Shown: in pieces, positions 26,280 to 39,809 of the stretch | Position numbering within the stretch: position 1 is the stretch's first letter | How the letters are laid out: each line of letters opens with the position of its first letter | Source of the DNA: Lagopus muta | Lineage: Eukaryota > Chordata > Aves > Galliformes > Phasianidae | Direction: 5' to 3' | Length of the DNA: 64,000 bases | Assembly: GCF_023343835.1 (NCBI RefSeq) | Contig: NC_064437.1 | Span: forward strand, 13,109,001 to 13,173,000 | Translations under genes and position numbers: made by a program | Notes under the pieces: model-generated | What the model was told of the DNA's origin: nothing | Seen by the model: only the letters and a program-made list of their open reading frames with translations | Database searches by the model: none

Positions 26280-26694
26280 GTAGGAACTGGAAACATAATT
26301 GAACTTTATAGGATAAATTAATTTGCATCAAAGTAACTACAGACTATCACAGAGCTTACTCCCTCCTACCCCAACAAAGTTAATACTGTTTTGTGATAAT
26401 ATTTGTGAATACAAAACCATACAAGTAGAAGGGAGTAAAGAAAGGAGCAAGGCATCACTTTGTTTGTACAGTCCCTACAAATGCAATCCACATTTGTACA
26501 GTGCACTCTTTGATGCCTACATTTGCCAAATTAATATTTCTCCTCAGAAGAGGAGCACTTCAAAACAAAAACAGATTAAATGTGGTGCATACATTTCCAG
26601 AGAGATATAACAGCTACATTAATAGTGACCATATTTAGGGAAAAACACACACACAAAAAAGTTATTTTTATTTGTTGCTCCTAAGGAAACTTGG

Positions 26695-26790
26695 AGTCAA
26701 GATCAAAGGGCACTTTGATTTGTCTGAAAGCTGTAAATGATCCATTTCCAGATTTTATTATAAAGTTAGTGTGCAATCTGTGAATGCTTG
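26695..26790. promoter_or_regulatory. possible enhancer with inverted TCF/LEF-like sites
   Basis: AGATCAAAGG, a good TCF/LEF consensus, starts at 26700. Its core ATCAAAG (26702-26708) is mirrored exactly by CTTTGAT (26713-26719) after a 4-bp GGCA spacer. The left half (TCAAAGGGCA) also resembles a nuclear-receptor/HNF4-type element. The flank to about 26790 is repeat-free and of balanced composition. Function is inferred from motifs alone. Confidence 0.35.
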
Positions 26791-26975
26791 TGCCACAGTC
26801 AAGAAGGAAGGCTCTTCAGCTTCACATATCAATACTGTAAACATGTAAATCTGGAAAATATTTTCCGAGCAGGCAGCCATGTGTAAAATTTACAGAACCT
26901 GTCATGAAAGAACTGCAGATGCAGAAGTGCAAACTTCTTGCTGTGTCTTGAAGAATCCAGATGGGAAGTGTGAGA

Positions 26976-26990
26976 TTTTTTTTTTTTTTT
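26976..26990. repeat. T-homopolymer, about 15 bases
   Basis: Uninterrupted T-run; no associated element is recognised. Confidence 0.85.
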
Positions 26991-27107
26991 CCAAGCATGG
27001 AGAGTTCCAGCTGGACCAAGTCGCTGGTGCCATCAACTTCTGAAGTCACACTTCACCCACTAATGAAACACTGATTACCCAATCACAACCAGCAGGAGAG
27101 GAATCTC

Positions 27108-27282
27108 TCTAAATATATACATATTTAAATATATATATATATATAAAATCTGAAGGTAATCACATCAGTCTTTCAAACTGTGGGCTAACTTATGGCCACT
27201 CTGCAACATGCCCAGATGTCACTGTGTTGAGACCACCAAAGTCATGAGAGGAAAAAAAATATATATATATCAATATATAATT
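27108..27282. repeat. two (AT)n patches
   Basis: Alternating AT sequence at about 27110-27146 and again at about 27259-27280, separated by ordinary sequence. Simple-sequence DNA, likely polymorphic. Confidence 0.85.
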
Positions 27283-29639
27283 GAACAGCAGTTCAGAGAT
27301 GGTCTTGAAAAGCATAGGTATGAAACTGAGTTTTGAAATATATTTATATTGTGCATATGTGTATGTCTACACAGACATACGTACACACATCTTACACTCA
27401 TATTTTTCAGTCTGAGTTGGAACAAAGCTTTGACCACCAGTTCTAACAAGTCTCTTCATTTCTGCAGGGAAATGAAAGAGCACTACTCCTCCCTCACCAG
27501 CCTTGTGCTGTTACTTGATACTGTATCCTACTCAAATTCTGCTGCCCACAGCATGCAAAAAATAGCACTATTTTAAGTCTAGGAGAAGAAGAATCATTCC
27601 AGCCAAAGAGGAGCAATAAGTAAATACCCCACCCCCACTATTTCTCTGCATACTACCTACTTTCCAGCTCATCCTTTTTGAAGATGCCAGGAAAAATAGG
27701 GATTGATACACAGCAAGAATCTTTGTCGATGTTTTTAGCATAATTATACAGTACTATGCACCACAGCTGAATGCAGTTGAGAGCTCAGAGATCATGTTTT
27801 AAAAGGACAAAAAAGGCCCAGTTTACTTTGAGGTAAGTTCTCACATTCATATAGCTGCTTTACATACATATGAGAGTAGGTAAAATAACACTGGACATTC
27901 TTAAACCAAAATCCTTATTAAATCTCAGACCTAAAAAGATACAACTTGTAAATCTAAATCCCTGGTCTTCCCTATGTTGGCTCACAAAGGCCTAATCCTT
28001 TGGGTCAAAGTTGACTCCTTGATACTGAAGCCATTTCTGGAAGATCTGCGCCTGCCAGAACCAAGCAGGATTTGCTTTCTGTTTATACTTAAAAATCTCT
28101 TAGGATGTATTTAAAAATGATGCATATAGACTAGCAGATGGCACAGAAAACAACAATTTGATGAATACAGAAATCAGTGCAACTATTTCTAACACCACTA
28201 ATATGTAATACTTGTGATATGTAATATTCTGCTTTAATATACCCTATTTCAAAATGAAATCTGCACTTAAATGCCAATATCCTCTCCTTCTGGCTTCTCA
28301 CTTTATGACACTAACATAGGATCTCATTCACCAAGCCAATTGAAATTTTAATAAAAGAAAGCTGGAGTTTCTAATAAACTCCCACAGCGAGCGGATAATA
28401 CTAAACATCTTTAGCAGCATGGTGTTTTTTATTATTATTTTAGCTGTATATTAATATGCTAGTATTTGTAAACTCTCCAGTGTCACCAGATTTATTTCAA
28501 AAGGCTTCTCTATATTCCTCTTTTGTGAAAAGTTTATGTGACAAAGAAATAATAATTTCAGTGGTTCTTTGCTGCATAGCTGTCTAAACCAAAAAAAAAG
28601 AAGATATATCTTACCTTAAAAAGGAAAGTATTGATATTATTTATTTGCCATTTGGGAAGACAGTATATTGAATTTTCTTGTTCAGGGTAAAATTATAACA
28701 GCAAGACTGGCAGCATTCACCACGTGAAGATTTGCTGCAGATCGTGGCACAGAGAAATGCACCTGCTGCTTCCCACCTTGGTCCTGCACACAGGGCCAGG
28801 GGAAGCATGCACAGTGTGTGCTGATCAGGCCTGTCTCTGACCATGACCACAGCTGGAGAGATTGCATCAGGCATTTTGCAGAAGCCATCTACACTACTCA
28901 CACACCCACAGCCATCCACTTGCTGAAGGCATCAGAGCCAGGACTCAGGTCTTTTCTTTCCACCCTAACAAAGCTCCACAGGACCTCTCCTGCTATTGGC
29001 CTGCTAAATCTCCTCTCCTTTCTTCCAGAGTTACATGATTTTAACAACACTGGCATCAGGGCTTGCAAGAGACCCAAGGAAGCCTTTGAAACCAATCCCC
29101 AGATGGCCCTTTGTCTTCAGCAGAGATGAGGTAAGATATCTAGGAATTGAGCTCCTCTCTTTGAGCACAAAAACCTGTCTGCAGTGTTTAATTCAAGTGG
29201 GTTACTCCCAGTATTTGTATAGTGAATCAATTAGCAGCATGTTTAAAAACACAGACAAAAAACCTTGCGCTAATTTTCATCGATATTAAGTTTAGCTTTC
29301 AGTTTCTGAAAACATACGTAAGCAACTTCATCTCACTTCATGATAATAACCGTGATTGTCTATGACAAAAATTACTTCTTTGATTCCTGAGCTGCCTGTA
29401 CACTACCATTAATTCATTATCTCTTTCATCTTATTAGTTATGTGCTCAAACTTTACACTGTGCAAACATTAATTTGAACAGTCATCTGCCCTTAAAATGC
29501 CAAAGTTTGTATCAGCTTTGGCAACTTTAAAACAAAGTGCATTCATAGGCTTGCAAATGAAATGTATTCACAGAAAAAAAATTCCTCCCATAAGCTGAAG
29601 CAGCTCATCATTAACATTCAAGGAATGTGAACACAGCCT
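27283..29639. other. non-coding background
   Basis: No gene is recognised. A moderately GC-richer patch lies at about 28700-28960, with short overlapping frames on both strands and no domain. Confidence 0.55.
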
Positions 29640-30060
29640 TCATAGAAAACCATTAAAATATAAGGCAGCTTTCAGCCTATTTTAAGAATTTCAGAGAAAT
29701 TTTGCATTTTCTTTCCCATGATGCCATGGTGATGTCAGGCTGCATTTCAAATAAAATGACAATGAAATCATTTCAATTCCATGCAATGTGCAAAAAAAAG
29801 TCAAATTTTCTCTTGGCAAACTGAAGTCTAAAGTAATTAAGCACTGCTGTGTGGGTGGCAGCTTCCTCCTCTGAAGTCAGCCTGAGATAATTACCATATT
29901 AAAGTCAAAACATCATGTGCTGTGCTGATAGATAGATGGATGGAGAGATTGGGCATCTATTAAATGATCCATTTTGTTATGCTCCCTGGGAAATGTGCCA
30001 TTGATGCCAATTAAAAATATATATTCCAAGTGAGTATTTCCATGTGACAAAACTTCAGTA
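29640..30060. promoter_or_regulatory. possible conserved non-coding element, homeodomain-site rich
   Basis: About 420 bp with the texture of a vertebrate developmental enhancer: balanced base mix, no long homopolymers, and several homeodomain cores. TAATTA cores lie at 29834 and 29888, and a CAATTAA-type site near 30008. An octamer-like ATGCAAT lies near 29783 and a short (GATA/TGGA) run at 29927-29945. No open frame fits the block. This is an inference; conservation across amniotes was not tested. Confidence 0.35.
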
Positions 30061-33000
30061 AATTGAATTTATTATTTACTGATCATGAAGTACTTAAAGA
30101 CATTAAAAAAAAAAGTACTTGAAGACAAAAATCCAGATAGACAAGAACCCAGTAGGAGAATTACATACTTTACTAAGTTTACAAATCCCTCATTACCCAA
30201 TTGCCACACTCACAATTTTTAGCTAAGGTGTGAGACTATTTCCTTCTATCCTGAAATCTTTAACTAAGACAGAAATACAGTACAGTATACAAACCAATAT
30301 ATTACAAAACTTCCAAATTCACAAACGCTCCATCATAACAAAGGTCATTTTCAATTAAAATAGCAAACATCCTTGCTTCATATTTATAATTAAATGTCTT
30401 TAAGTCTACATTTTTAGTAACAGAAAAGTAAATGGACCAAAACTAAGGCAGAGCAGCGATGATTAATTGGTGCTATTTGTTGAGATATATCACAGCAAGA
30501 CTTGAAATGACATTAAAAAAATCTGTACATAAGTGGTATTAATAAGTATTACTAACACTGCCTTTGTCACACAGAACTGGCACTTCAACATTAAAATGTC
30601 TCCACTATCACAATGTGAAGAAAACGTTTCCACTGAAATTTAAATGGAGCACTAATTTTTACACATCTGATTTGGATTTCATCTGCAGTGCCTTCAGAGC
30701 ACAGCCGCTTGTATCAATACTGGTTTAGTCTGGTGTGGTGCTGTACTTCAACAACAAGGGGATAAAGGCAAGTTTTGCTATCAAAAGCATTACAAAAAGA
30801 GCAGTCTCCATTCTATCTACTCTGCAGCTTATGTTTGATCTCATTTAAATGCTTTGAAAGAGATTTACTCTTCAATGTTTCTATGATAAAGGTCACAGAA
30901 CAAAAAACTATATATCTTTAAGAATAGGAACGTCTGAGCCTCAGAAGAAGGGCATTTTCATATTGACCAAATATAAATTAATAGAATGTCATATGAAAAT
31001 ACACATGCACTGGTATTAAAATGCTAATGAGTTTTCTCAGCAAGAAATCTAAACAATCAATATTTTATATTTAATATTAGATTCAGCTCTTGCTATGAAG
31101 CACCTTGCTCAAGGTACTCAGAGGCCAAAATTTGAGTAAGCCCAGTACTTATGTTACTATCTACAGAAAACTCTGACAGACGGTCTTAAGACCTTTCTGT
31201 TTAATAGATTTAAGCTAAAATCCTAGGCTGAGTGAAGCTTTAAAATTATCCTGAGGAAAGTTTAAGGATCTGCAAGGGCTCAGTCTCACAGTGACTGCAA
31301 TCCAAATATATGATTTATAGCAGCAGATTTTATTCAGTTTTCATTATATTTTCAATATATAATTTTTAAAACTAGCATGACTCAATTTTCCATACACAGT
31401 ACAAAGTATGCAAACTCAGTGTATTAGCGTTCTTGTACATTCACCACCCCTTGTGAGGAATTAACATAATGATAAAAAGCTATTAGAATGAAAAAAATCT
31501 ACATGTTAAAAAAAAGGGAAGGGGGACAAAACGGTCAGTAAAAGAGGGAAAAGGCACAGCAAACAGAATGTGTTGGAATATACTTCTTGTCCTCTAATTC
31601 AAAGTCAATGGACTTATTCCAGATTTACTTTGTTATTAGAATTGGTTAGAATTTTTTCACTGCAGTAAACTTAAATCCTTCCAAAATTAATGATTAATTC
31701 TACCACTAGTAGTGAAAGATTTATAAATGAAAAAGATGAAAAAATAATCATGAACTGGCTTTAAAAATTTGTACTTAAACATTACTTATGCATGGCTTGT
31801 TTTGCACATCTCCCACTTCTGAACTTTTTTCAAGGTTCATTTTTCTCTTTTGAATAACATTTTCAAGCTTTCTTCATAAATTAGAAGATTTCTTTGCATA
31901 GATAACTATTTTAAATTCTCTAATAATTATATGAACTCAAGAGGTGAAATTCTACAGAGCAAAGATAAAACAAAGCAAGTGGTCAGGCAATGGAAGTGCA
32001 TTTTCTGTTAAAAAAAACAGCCTGTAATTAAAATGAGGATCACTTCTGATAGCTTCCCACACACACTTACTTTCCCAGTCATCTTTGACAACCAATTTGT
32101 TTTTCAATTCTCTGGTGCTGCCACTCAGCTACTGTTTGAGAAAATTTAAATCTTTTACAAGTTACACATTTTCTTCTTATTTAAATTGGATTTTTGATGG
32201 CAGTTTTTGATACTTCCTCTCAGTGTAATTACAAGTGTACAGATGCAAATAATCTTTGGTGATCAAAATCTAGAATTTGTACAAAAAAATGCAACTTCAT
32301 GTCCATTTCTCTCACCCATCTCTTAAATGTTACCCACAGTCACAGCATTCAATTTTAAGAATTGGGAAAACCTAGTAAGATTCATTTTCCAACCAAATGC
32401 AGTGAAATGCACTTGATTATAAATTTTAAAGAGAATTCTATCTTGGCACAACTCTTCAATCCAGTTCCTAAAAATCTCACTTCAGTTTGTGTCAATGCAG
32501 CTGCATTACTTACAAACCTCTCATGCAGACAGGCTTTCTGATTTAACACAAGCAGACAGTAACCATGTCAGGGGCACTCCGCTGGCAGAACTTTGGGGAG
32601 GATTTTGAAATCTGAATTTCAAAGTTCTGACTTTCCTCACACCTGAACTGGCTCAAGCAAAGTCATTTCTGACTTGTGTCAACACCAGGCATGCTGTCAT
32701 TTTGGTATTGCTCATGTAAGACCAACACACCCAGCTTCTGACTTAACAAGGCTGTATGTACAACAGTCTTGATATCGGAGCTCTGAAAAAAGATATCCTG
32801 TAGCATTCATACATTGCATTTCTAGTATGCTATCTAGTTCTCTTCTAAAGAATACCACCTGGTGTCTAATAAAGCATTGAACTTGCCTCTGCCTGTCCTT
32901 CAAGTGACTGTAAAGGACGGCAGCCACAAACTGGCTGTGGCAGCAAAGACCTGGCTGGGTGAGCCTTCCCAGTGAAGCACAGAGATACTACTCTCTGAGG

Positions 33001-34196
33001 CTGGAGAACTGGACAGTTCTAAACTGGAGAACAGCTCTCTTGAGAAGGACCTTTTCATCACTTACTCAATGGGCTATGTTCGTATACAATGAATATTCAT
33101 TACATCTGTAATAGAAGTGTAAGTTATAATAATCACTAATCTGATGAGATTTTCAGTGTCTGATAAGATTTTATGTTCCTAGAACATTTTGACTGAGGTT
33201 TTCGTTGTCGTTTTTTAATTGAGAAGCATTTTCAGTCTACAAAGGGAGACACCAAAGTAGAAAGATGTCAGGTACTTTGTCAACTCTTGCAAAAGAAAAC
33301 TCAGTGCAGGACATAGGCAAACAGCAGAGGTATCTTCTTAGAGACTTCTTCTTATCTTAGGTGATGGTTTCTTCCCTCATTTATCCACCTGGAGCCCCTC
33401 ACATTCTCACCAGTGAGGAAGACATCACAGCAGAGCACAAAGTTGCTCTTTTCGCCAGTGTGTTGCAGAGCAAGTAGATGGGCAACCTCCTCAGCTGCCA
33501 AAGGCACATCTCTGTTTCAGATGTTCCATTCTATCTTACAAAGTCATCTAGAAGATTACTTTAAAAATAAAAAAAAAATAATAAAAAAAAAAACTCCAGT
33601 GATTTGAATTGTGAAAGCTAAAATTCAGGACAAGCATCAGGCTAGCAGGAGTCCCTAGCACATCCTATTAACTGTTTCAATGATGAGCAGCAGATCTAGA
33701 AAGTGAAGCAACAGATGTTGCCCTTCAGGACTAAAGACTGAAGGAATCCTCCTGCAAACAGAAGCAGGAGAGGAACAGCAGATTTATGTACTCTCACAAC
33801 AGACAAAACAAGATGTTAGTTGTGCTATTTATAATAGCAACACTACAGGTGCTCATGAGAGTGTTGCTTTGTTATGTTACTTGCAATTATGTTTTGCCAT
33901 AACCTATAAATCTGTCAAAATGAAGAAAGCAATTAGGAATTTCCACATGAATAGGCCAAGTTTCTCCTTACCACAGAAATGGTGCAAGTAAGAACCTTAA
34001 CTAGTGTGCCTTATGGGGGATTAGGCACAGAAACCTCTGCCTGCCTAAAGCTGCCAAGTTCTGTGCTGCTCCATGTGCATGTAGCACACTTATGCCAATT
34101 ATTAAATGAACTGATTAGCAGTTACAAATAATCTGCATATTAATCTGTAAACTAAAGTACCTAGTTAAGTAAAAAGAGGTGTTTACACATTAAGTT

Positions 34197-34216
34197 AAAA
34201 AAAAAAAAAAAAAAAA
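34197..34216. repeat. A-homopolymer, about 20 bases
   Basis: Uninterrupted A-run followed by CACAGAAGG. No SINE body is recognised. Confidence 0.9.
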
Positions 34217-36322
34217 CACAGAAGGAATGCGCAATGCAGAAAGGGTATGAGTAGCTGGAAAGAAAATGTATTCAGGGAAAGCCAAGGTACACCGGAAGGT
34301 CTCTTGCCATCACTGTTCCTCTCTTGAGGAAAATCCCTGTTTGTTCTTGCTGTCAGCAGCTGGTCCTTCTCCTCTTGCAACTTTCATGGGAGCAAAGAGA
34401 AGAAGAGCAGAAAGAGGTGGCCATATGGCATCCGGCACGAGCGAGCTGCCAATGGCAAACTGCAGAGCGACAGCTAAATGGCCAGCTCGTGGCTCCCCTG
34501 CCATGTAGGCAAAACACAGTTTTCTGGCAGCCCAGTTGTAGGAAACAAAAAAGTGATCGTTCTGCTATTTATAAAAACTGCATATGAAAGGGTGTGCAAA
34601 TTCTTTAAACTTGGGAGCTGAGAAAAGTGGAGGAAAAGACACCTTGAAGCAGTAAGAGGCCAAGTATGGAGGAATAAATGGCAAAACATTGTGCTACATC
34701 TATTTTCCAGGTACTTTTTAAAATTGTAGTTATCAAGTAGCAATACACAGCCAGGTAGAACTGATAGTTTCATGCAGATTTGAAAGCTCCAAATTGCTTC
34801 TGACAGCCTAATTTTCCAATTAAAAAATTGTAATAATAGTAAAAAAAGAGCTGGACTTCATACATTTCTAATTGTTACAATTAGCTGTGTTCAAATTCTC
34901 AATTAATAACGCATTTTCCTTTGATGACTATAATTTAGCTCGTCCCATTGCATGTATAGGGTAAGTGCTCAGAAAATTTTGGGATGCATCTTTCATATTG
35001 CACAAGACCACAGTGTTTGTATTCTTGAAGACAGAGTGACATCTAAAGGGATTTTGAAATACTCAAGTCTTGCACACCGAATCCAAACTGACAAAGTCAA
35101 GGGCATATCATATTTTTGAAAACTGATGAGTTTTCAGGTTTGCTGTGGTTGATTGTCCCAAGTAACCATGAAAAGAGGATCAAATTCCAATTTTAATGAC
35201 ATGCCTGAGGGTGCCCTGAGGACAACTGCCATTTTTATCTCAGATTCTGCAGGTCCTCAGTGAACAAAAGGGAGAAATCAGCTTTGAATGGATTCCTTGC
35301 ACTGTTGTCAAAAGTAATCCAAATACTCTAAATATCTGTATCCTAAAATATTTTCTTACAACAGTTTTTATTAAACTGAAGCATTAACAGCACAGAATAT
35401 TTAAATTGTGTTTTTAGCTACCAACTCTCCAAACAGATCTTATGTTCTCTCACCTGCAGGTATTATAACCGGATTCTTTTACAACTGGAGCTTCTCTCTT
35501 TCCTATACACAAACACACAAAGAAAAAACAAAATCCAGTATCTAATGGCTAGATTTGGGATCAAAGGTGGTATTTGCATACAAATACTTCTAACACGTTA
35601 GAAATATTTTTTAAGTTATACAATTCCAGATATACTCCTGAATATAAAAAGCCAGTTTGAGAAAAAAAATAATCAAGTTTATAATATCAAAGATAACAGT
35701 ACCATAGAAATAGTAGCACCTGTTTTGTGACTAGCATGCATGTGATAACGATGAGTTAGTTACCCTTACAATGGACTTTATTTCATTCTATCCTTAAGTG
35801 TCCTCCCAAACTCACTGACAGGAAAAAGATTAAAAATATGTTTTCCCCTCTTGGGTTGAAATCATAGTAAACTCGAGTGAATTTCTTTCTAGGGATGAGT
35901 AATAGGGAAGCACTATCTTTAACTGTCTACTTTTTAGAAGTAGAATGTCTTCTGATGCAGTCTTATTTATTTATGAAAAAAAAAATCATGAACAGTTGTC
36001 AAGATGCTATATCTCATTTACAGTCACAATGCCCCAATGAACTACTTAAATGTGGCTCAGCAGCAAAGTGCTGGCAAGCAGAGTTAACTCCTTCTGGCTG
36101 AAGAGACAGCACAGCTCAGCACTGAAGATGGATTTATTAGAGGAAAGAAAACCAGACATTTCATCAGGAAAATGATACGGCAAACCGGTCGTAAGAAAAG
36201 AACGTGGAAAACAGCTCTGAAAAGATACTGTGAATATTCATTTGAACCTATCTGCTGGAATAAAAGGCTGCTTTTCTCTTTCACGGCAATATTTATCCAT
36301 GCATCTGAATTTCTGTTTGCTG

Positions 36323-36373
36323 GTTTTTTGTTTGTTTGTTTTATTTTGTTTGTTTTTTGTTTTGTTTTGTTTG
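36323..36373. repeat. (TTTG)n / T-rich simple repeat
   Basis: Degenerate tandem TTTG/TTTTG units over about 50 bp. It yields hydrophobic Phe/Val/Leu-rich short frames that are not real proteins. Confidence 0.88.
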
Positions 36374-37372
36374 GAGAACATCAATCCTACTAAACTTTAG
36401 TGAAATAACAATATTTCCTTTTCAACTCAAAAGAGGTATTGGCATAGCTGATGTAAAACAAAAAGAGGGACCTGAGGCACTCAGATAATAAATAGTGACA
36501 GAACCTTTCAGCAAGTCTTAATCAAGGAGATTAAAGCAACATGTAACTCTAGATGCATGTTAATAAAACAAGTGCTGAAAAATAATAAATGGAACATAAA
36601 GAAAGAAGCCTATCTCTTTGCTTCAATTAGTCTCTGTGAACATTATTATTTTTTCCTTCCTCCACCACTTTCAAATACACTATAACCGTCTAAATTGTTT
36701 GATGATTTTCAAAAGAAGAGTTCACATAAAGAATGTTTGAGTTCTTATATAATATCATTCTTTAATCCAGCACATTTTTGGTAGGCTATCTGCAGTGGGC
36801 TGTGATTAGTGCTCTTTCTGGGCTCTGTTCACATCCTGATCAACTTCCCAGGGCGGACTGCGTTCTCACCCGTCTGCTTCAATTCTGATAAGGGTTTCCA
36901 TACAGACAGACTGGGCTATAACATCTTGAAGAAAGGAAAGAATTAAAATACTCTTTAATAGACCACAGATGAGTGTCTATGGCTGCAGAAAAATTCATTT
37001 GCACTACATCTACAATGCAGTTTGAACTTTTCCTTTGTTTGGCAAAGCACATCAAGTCTGATTTAACAATTCTCTTTGTGGCTTTCATTCTCTCTCTACA
37101 GCTTCATATATTTACAAAAGGACACATGTATGAAGATTTCTAATATAGCATTAAAAAAAAACAAAAAAACAATTACTACACATTCTTGTATGCAACTGCA
37201 AGTCACCACCTTATGAAGAAAACAGCATTAATAAAAGGTACGAGTAATGAAAACCTCTCTGCATATCAAAGTCCTGACAATGTCAGTTGCTAACATGTTT
37301 TGAGCCACGGCCATTTACTGTAAAGATACAAATCTCATTTTATATTAAGGAAGAGAGCATTTAGCTTTCTGA

Positions 37373-37373
<1 letters not shown>

Positions 37374-37403
<30 letters not shown>
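37374..37403. repeat. A-homopolymer, about 30 bases
   Basis: Uninterrupted A-run about 120 bp before the minus-strand CR1 fragment. It is not part of that element. Confidence 0.92.
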
Positions 37404-37404
<1 letters not shown>

Positions 37405-37523
37405 CAAAAATAAAAGCTAGTATCCAAAGAGATGAGCGTCTCCTGCATTAAGTACTTGAAGTCATATCTATGACACAATATATGCACTGTCAGTATGTTA
37501 CATTTTATTATTGGAACACAATT

Positions 37524-37602
37524 CATAGAATCATAAAATCATCAAGGTTGGAAAAGACCTCCAAGATCATCCAGTTCAGTCACCCACCTATCACCAACAA
37601 TT
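37524..37602 (-). mobile_element. CR1 LINE 3' end, minus strand
   Basis: Reads on the plus strand as TCATAGAATCATAAAATCAT followed by GGTTGGAAAAGACCTCCAAG and ATCATCCAGTTC. This is the reverse complement of the CR1 3' UTR and its ATTCTATGA-type tail. Only the terminal 80 bp or so remains (extreme 5' truncation, typical of CR1). Non-coding and inactive. Confidence 0.92.
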
Positions 37603-37678
37603 AGTTAAAAACATCTACAAGCAAACCAGAAGTTACATCCTGTACAGAAACAGCAACCTGGAGTCTTGATAAAGAACA

Positions 37679-37849
37679 GCACTGTGCTGAGAGAAGCCCT
37701 TACATAGAACAAAAAGGGACAGTCCCTGCATCAAACACCTCACCAGAAGATGGGCAGGAGAGAGCAAGGGAAGGCAAGCAGAGCACAGGGATTTGCCCAA
37801 GGTCAGGGAGAGGGTGGTCCTGACTCCCAGACCAGGCGCAGTGCAGCAG
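37679..37849 (-). mobile_element. ancient amniote tRNA-derived SINE (MIR-like)
   Basis: Reverse-complement order of a tRNA-derived amniote SINE. On the plus strand GGGACAGTCCCTGCATCAA (37716) is followed by a purine-rich patch. TTTGCCCAAGGTCA (37792) comes next, then GGTCCTGACTCCCAGACCAG (37816), the tRNA-like head. TTGCCCAAGGTCA and CCTGACTCCCAG are hallmark strings of MIR-type and related sauropsid elements. About 75 bp separate it from the CR1 fragment. The subfamily is uncertain. Confidence 0.65.
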
Positions 37850-39809
37850 GTCACAGCCTCTCCTCGAGCCTACAAAAGGTGGACTTTCACAAAAAGATTT
37901 CTCTGATGGACAGAAAGAAAATGTAGCCCTGAGGCGCTGGAAAACACAAGCCTATACTGACTGAGAATACTTTTTAAAACCAAAACTTCAAGTTGGCATA
38001 TTTATTCTATATCTATACTGGTGGGTGTTTTGTTTGTTTGTTTTTCCTTTTCCCGTTGCTGCAGAGTAGATCGAGTGAGGTTGTGAATTTGTTTTTCAGG
38101 AGATGTATGCAGAATTATTTAATTTTTTTTTTTTTAACCACCAATTCACTGAAATTGATATTTCAAAAATTGAAACTATACCAAAGGATATTTTTAAACA
38201 TATTTTAAAAAGAGGTAGGGTTTTCTCATTTAAGGGAATGTGAATATGTATCTTAATATTTTTCTAAAGGGTAAAGAGAGTAAGAAAATGATGTATTCAG
38301 TTCACAGCAGAATGAGTCACAGATTCAAAAATCTCAAATATTCAGCTATTGTTGCTACAGCTTATGCACATATCAGTTTCAGCAGACAAAAGAGAAGCTC
38401 AAATAACAAGAAGATCGATCAGGCAACAAAGGAACGCAGAAAATGAGACAATAGCAAAAAAATTAATTAAGTAAATATATCTGAGTACATCTCTTGTGTG
38501 CAAAGAAGCAGAAACAGACAAACTTCATTAGTTCAGAAATGTCCAGTTGTCTCTTCTGAGTAGTTACCATACTGTCACAATCCCCCCTCCCTCCATTATT
38601 TTATATAAATACTCAGTTTATAAATCACCTAGAACCAGGAGGAGCCTTTCAGCTTCTTTCAACTACTCATCCCCGAGTTACGATATGCAGACATAATGGG
38701 CAGCAAGGACTGGCATACAAAACTACTGCACATCAGCAACACTGGGAGAAATGGGATAGAAATAGAAACTCCCTTAGCACAATTTCTTTTCATTTTTTGT
38801 GGACCCCTGGTGTGATCCTGGAGCACAAAGGGATAAGAAACAGAGACAGAGGGTATTTACTCATTCAGACCACGCACCATCAGCCAAGTATTAGCTCACC
38901 CAGAACCCTCCTGCCCTGTCACCACCTCATTCAGGGTGAGGAGCAGAACACAGGAAAAGGAAACAGTTTGTTCTTTTCAAAGCAATGTGCCTTCTTCCCA
39001 AGCATCCAAATATTTCTCCTGTCTTGTTTAATCTCAAACCTCCAGGAGGCAATTACATTCCTATAAGTTTCAGTTTCTCTAGGATGGCCAACATATGATT
39101 GCTTTTAGTCACATACACCAAGGAGCAATTCCTTGAAGGGCCGCAAGTTCACAGCCAACTTTTCTCCCCTAGTGCATAGAATGAGAATGTCTCCATGTCC
39201 AACAGCAGGCATAATTCAATTTTACATGTCACAGAACATTTGTGAACTAACATCTCAGCTTTGCATTCAACATTTTTCCAACAACGCTTGCAGGGGGTAT
39301 TTTCTCACAAATTTTGGCATGAGCTATCTATGACAACATTCTAACATCCTTTTTTCTTCCACTGACCAACACCTACAGCATTCATCCACCAGAGAAAACA
39401 TGAGTTTCAGTTCCATCCCACATACAAGAGAACACAAGTCCACATAAGACAATATTCCAAATATACAGTAGGATATCCCAGGCAGATATGCACAAAGGTT
39501 CACTTATTTTATTGACACGCTTAAATAATTTCCACAGACAACTACCTGAACCACTAAGACAGAGAAGAACTTCTCTTCTTCATTACCTCTGTAAATAATT
39601 AAGTAAAAGGAATTTGAGAAACATACCACAACAACGAATAAAAGTAATCCTCAAAAGCATCTGTAATGCTATAGAGCAATGGAAAGTATAGCAATAACAG
39701 TGCTGTAGCAAAGTCTTTGGCTGCAGTAAATGAAAACAAGCCCATATGCAGCAGCCATGAACACAGAAACAAAGGAAAAAAGCAGCTTACCTTTAGAAGG
39801 CCTCAGATA
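37850..39809. other. non-coding background
   Basis: No gene, transposon or long repeat is recognised. Short T-run near 38121-38134. Open frames up to about 89 codons without domains. Confidence 0.55.

Larger units (their letters stand above)
30061..37523. other. long non-coding background
   Basis: The longest stretch with little of note. Holds A-rich tracts near 33566-33592 and 34197-34216 and a T/G-rich run at 36323-36373. A small CpG-bearing patch around 34420-34500 has short overlapping frames on both strands. No exon, RNA gene or mobile element is recognised. Confidence 0.6.
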
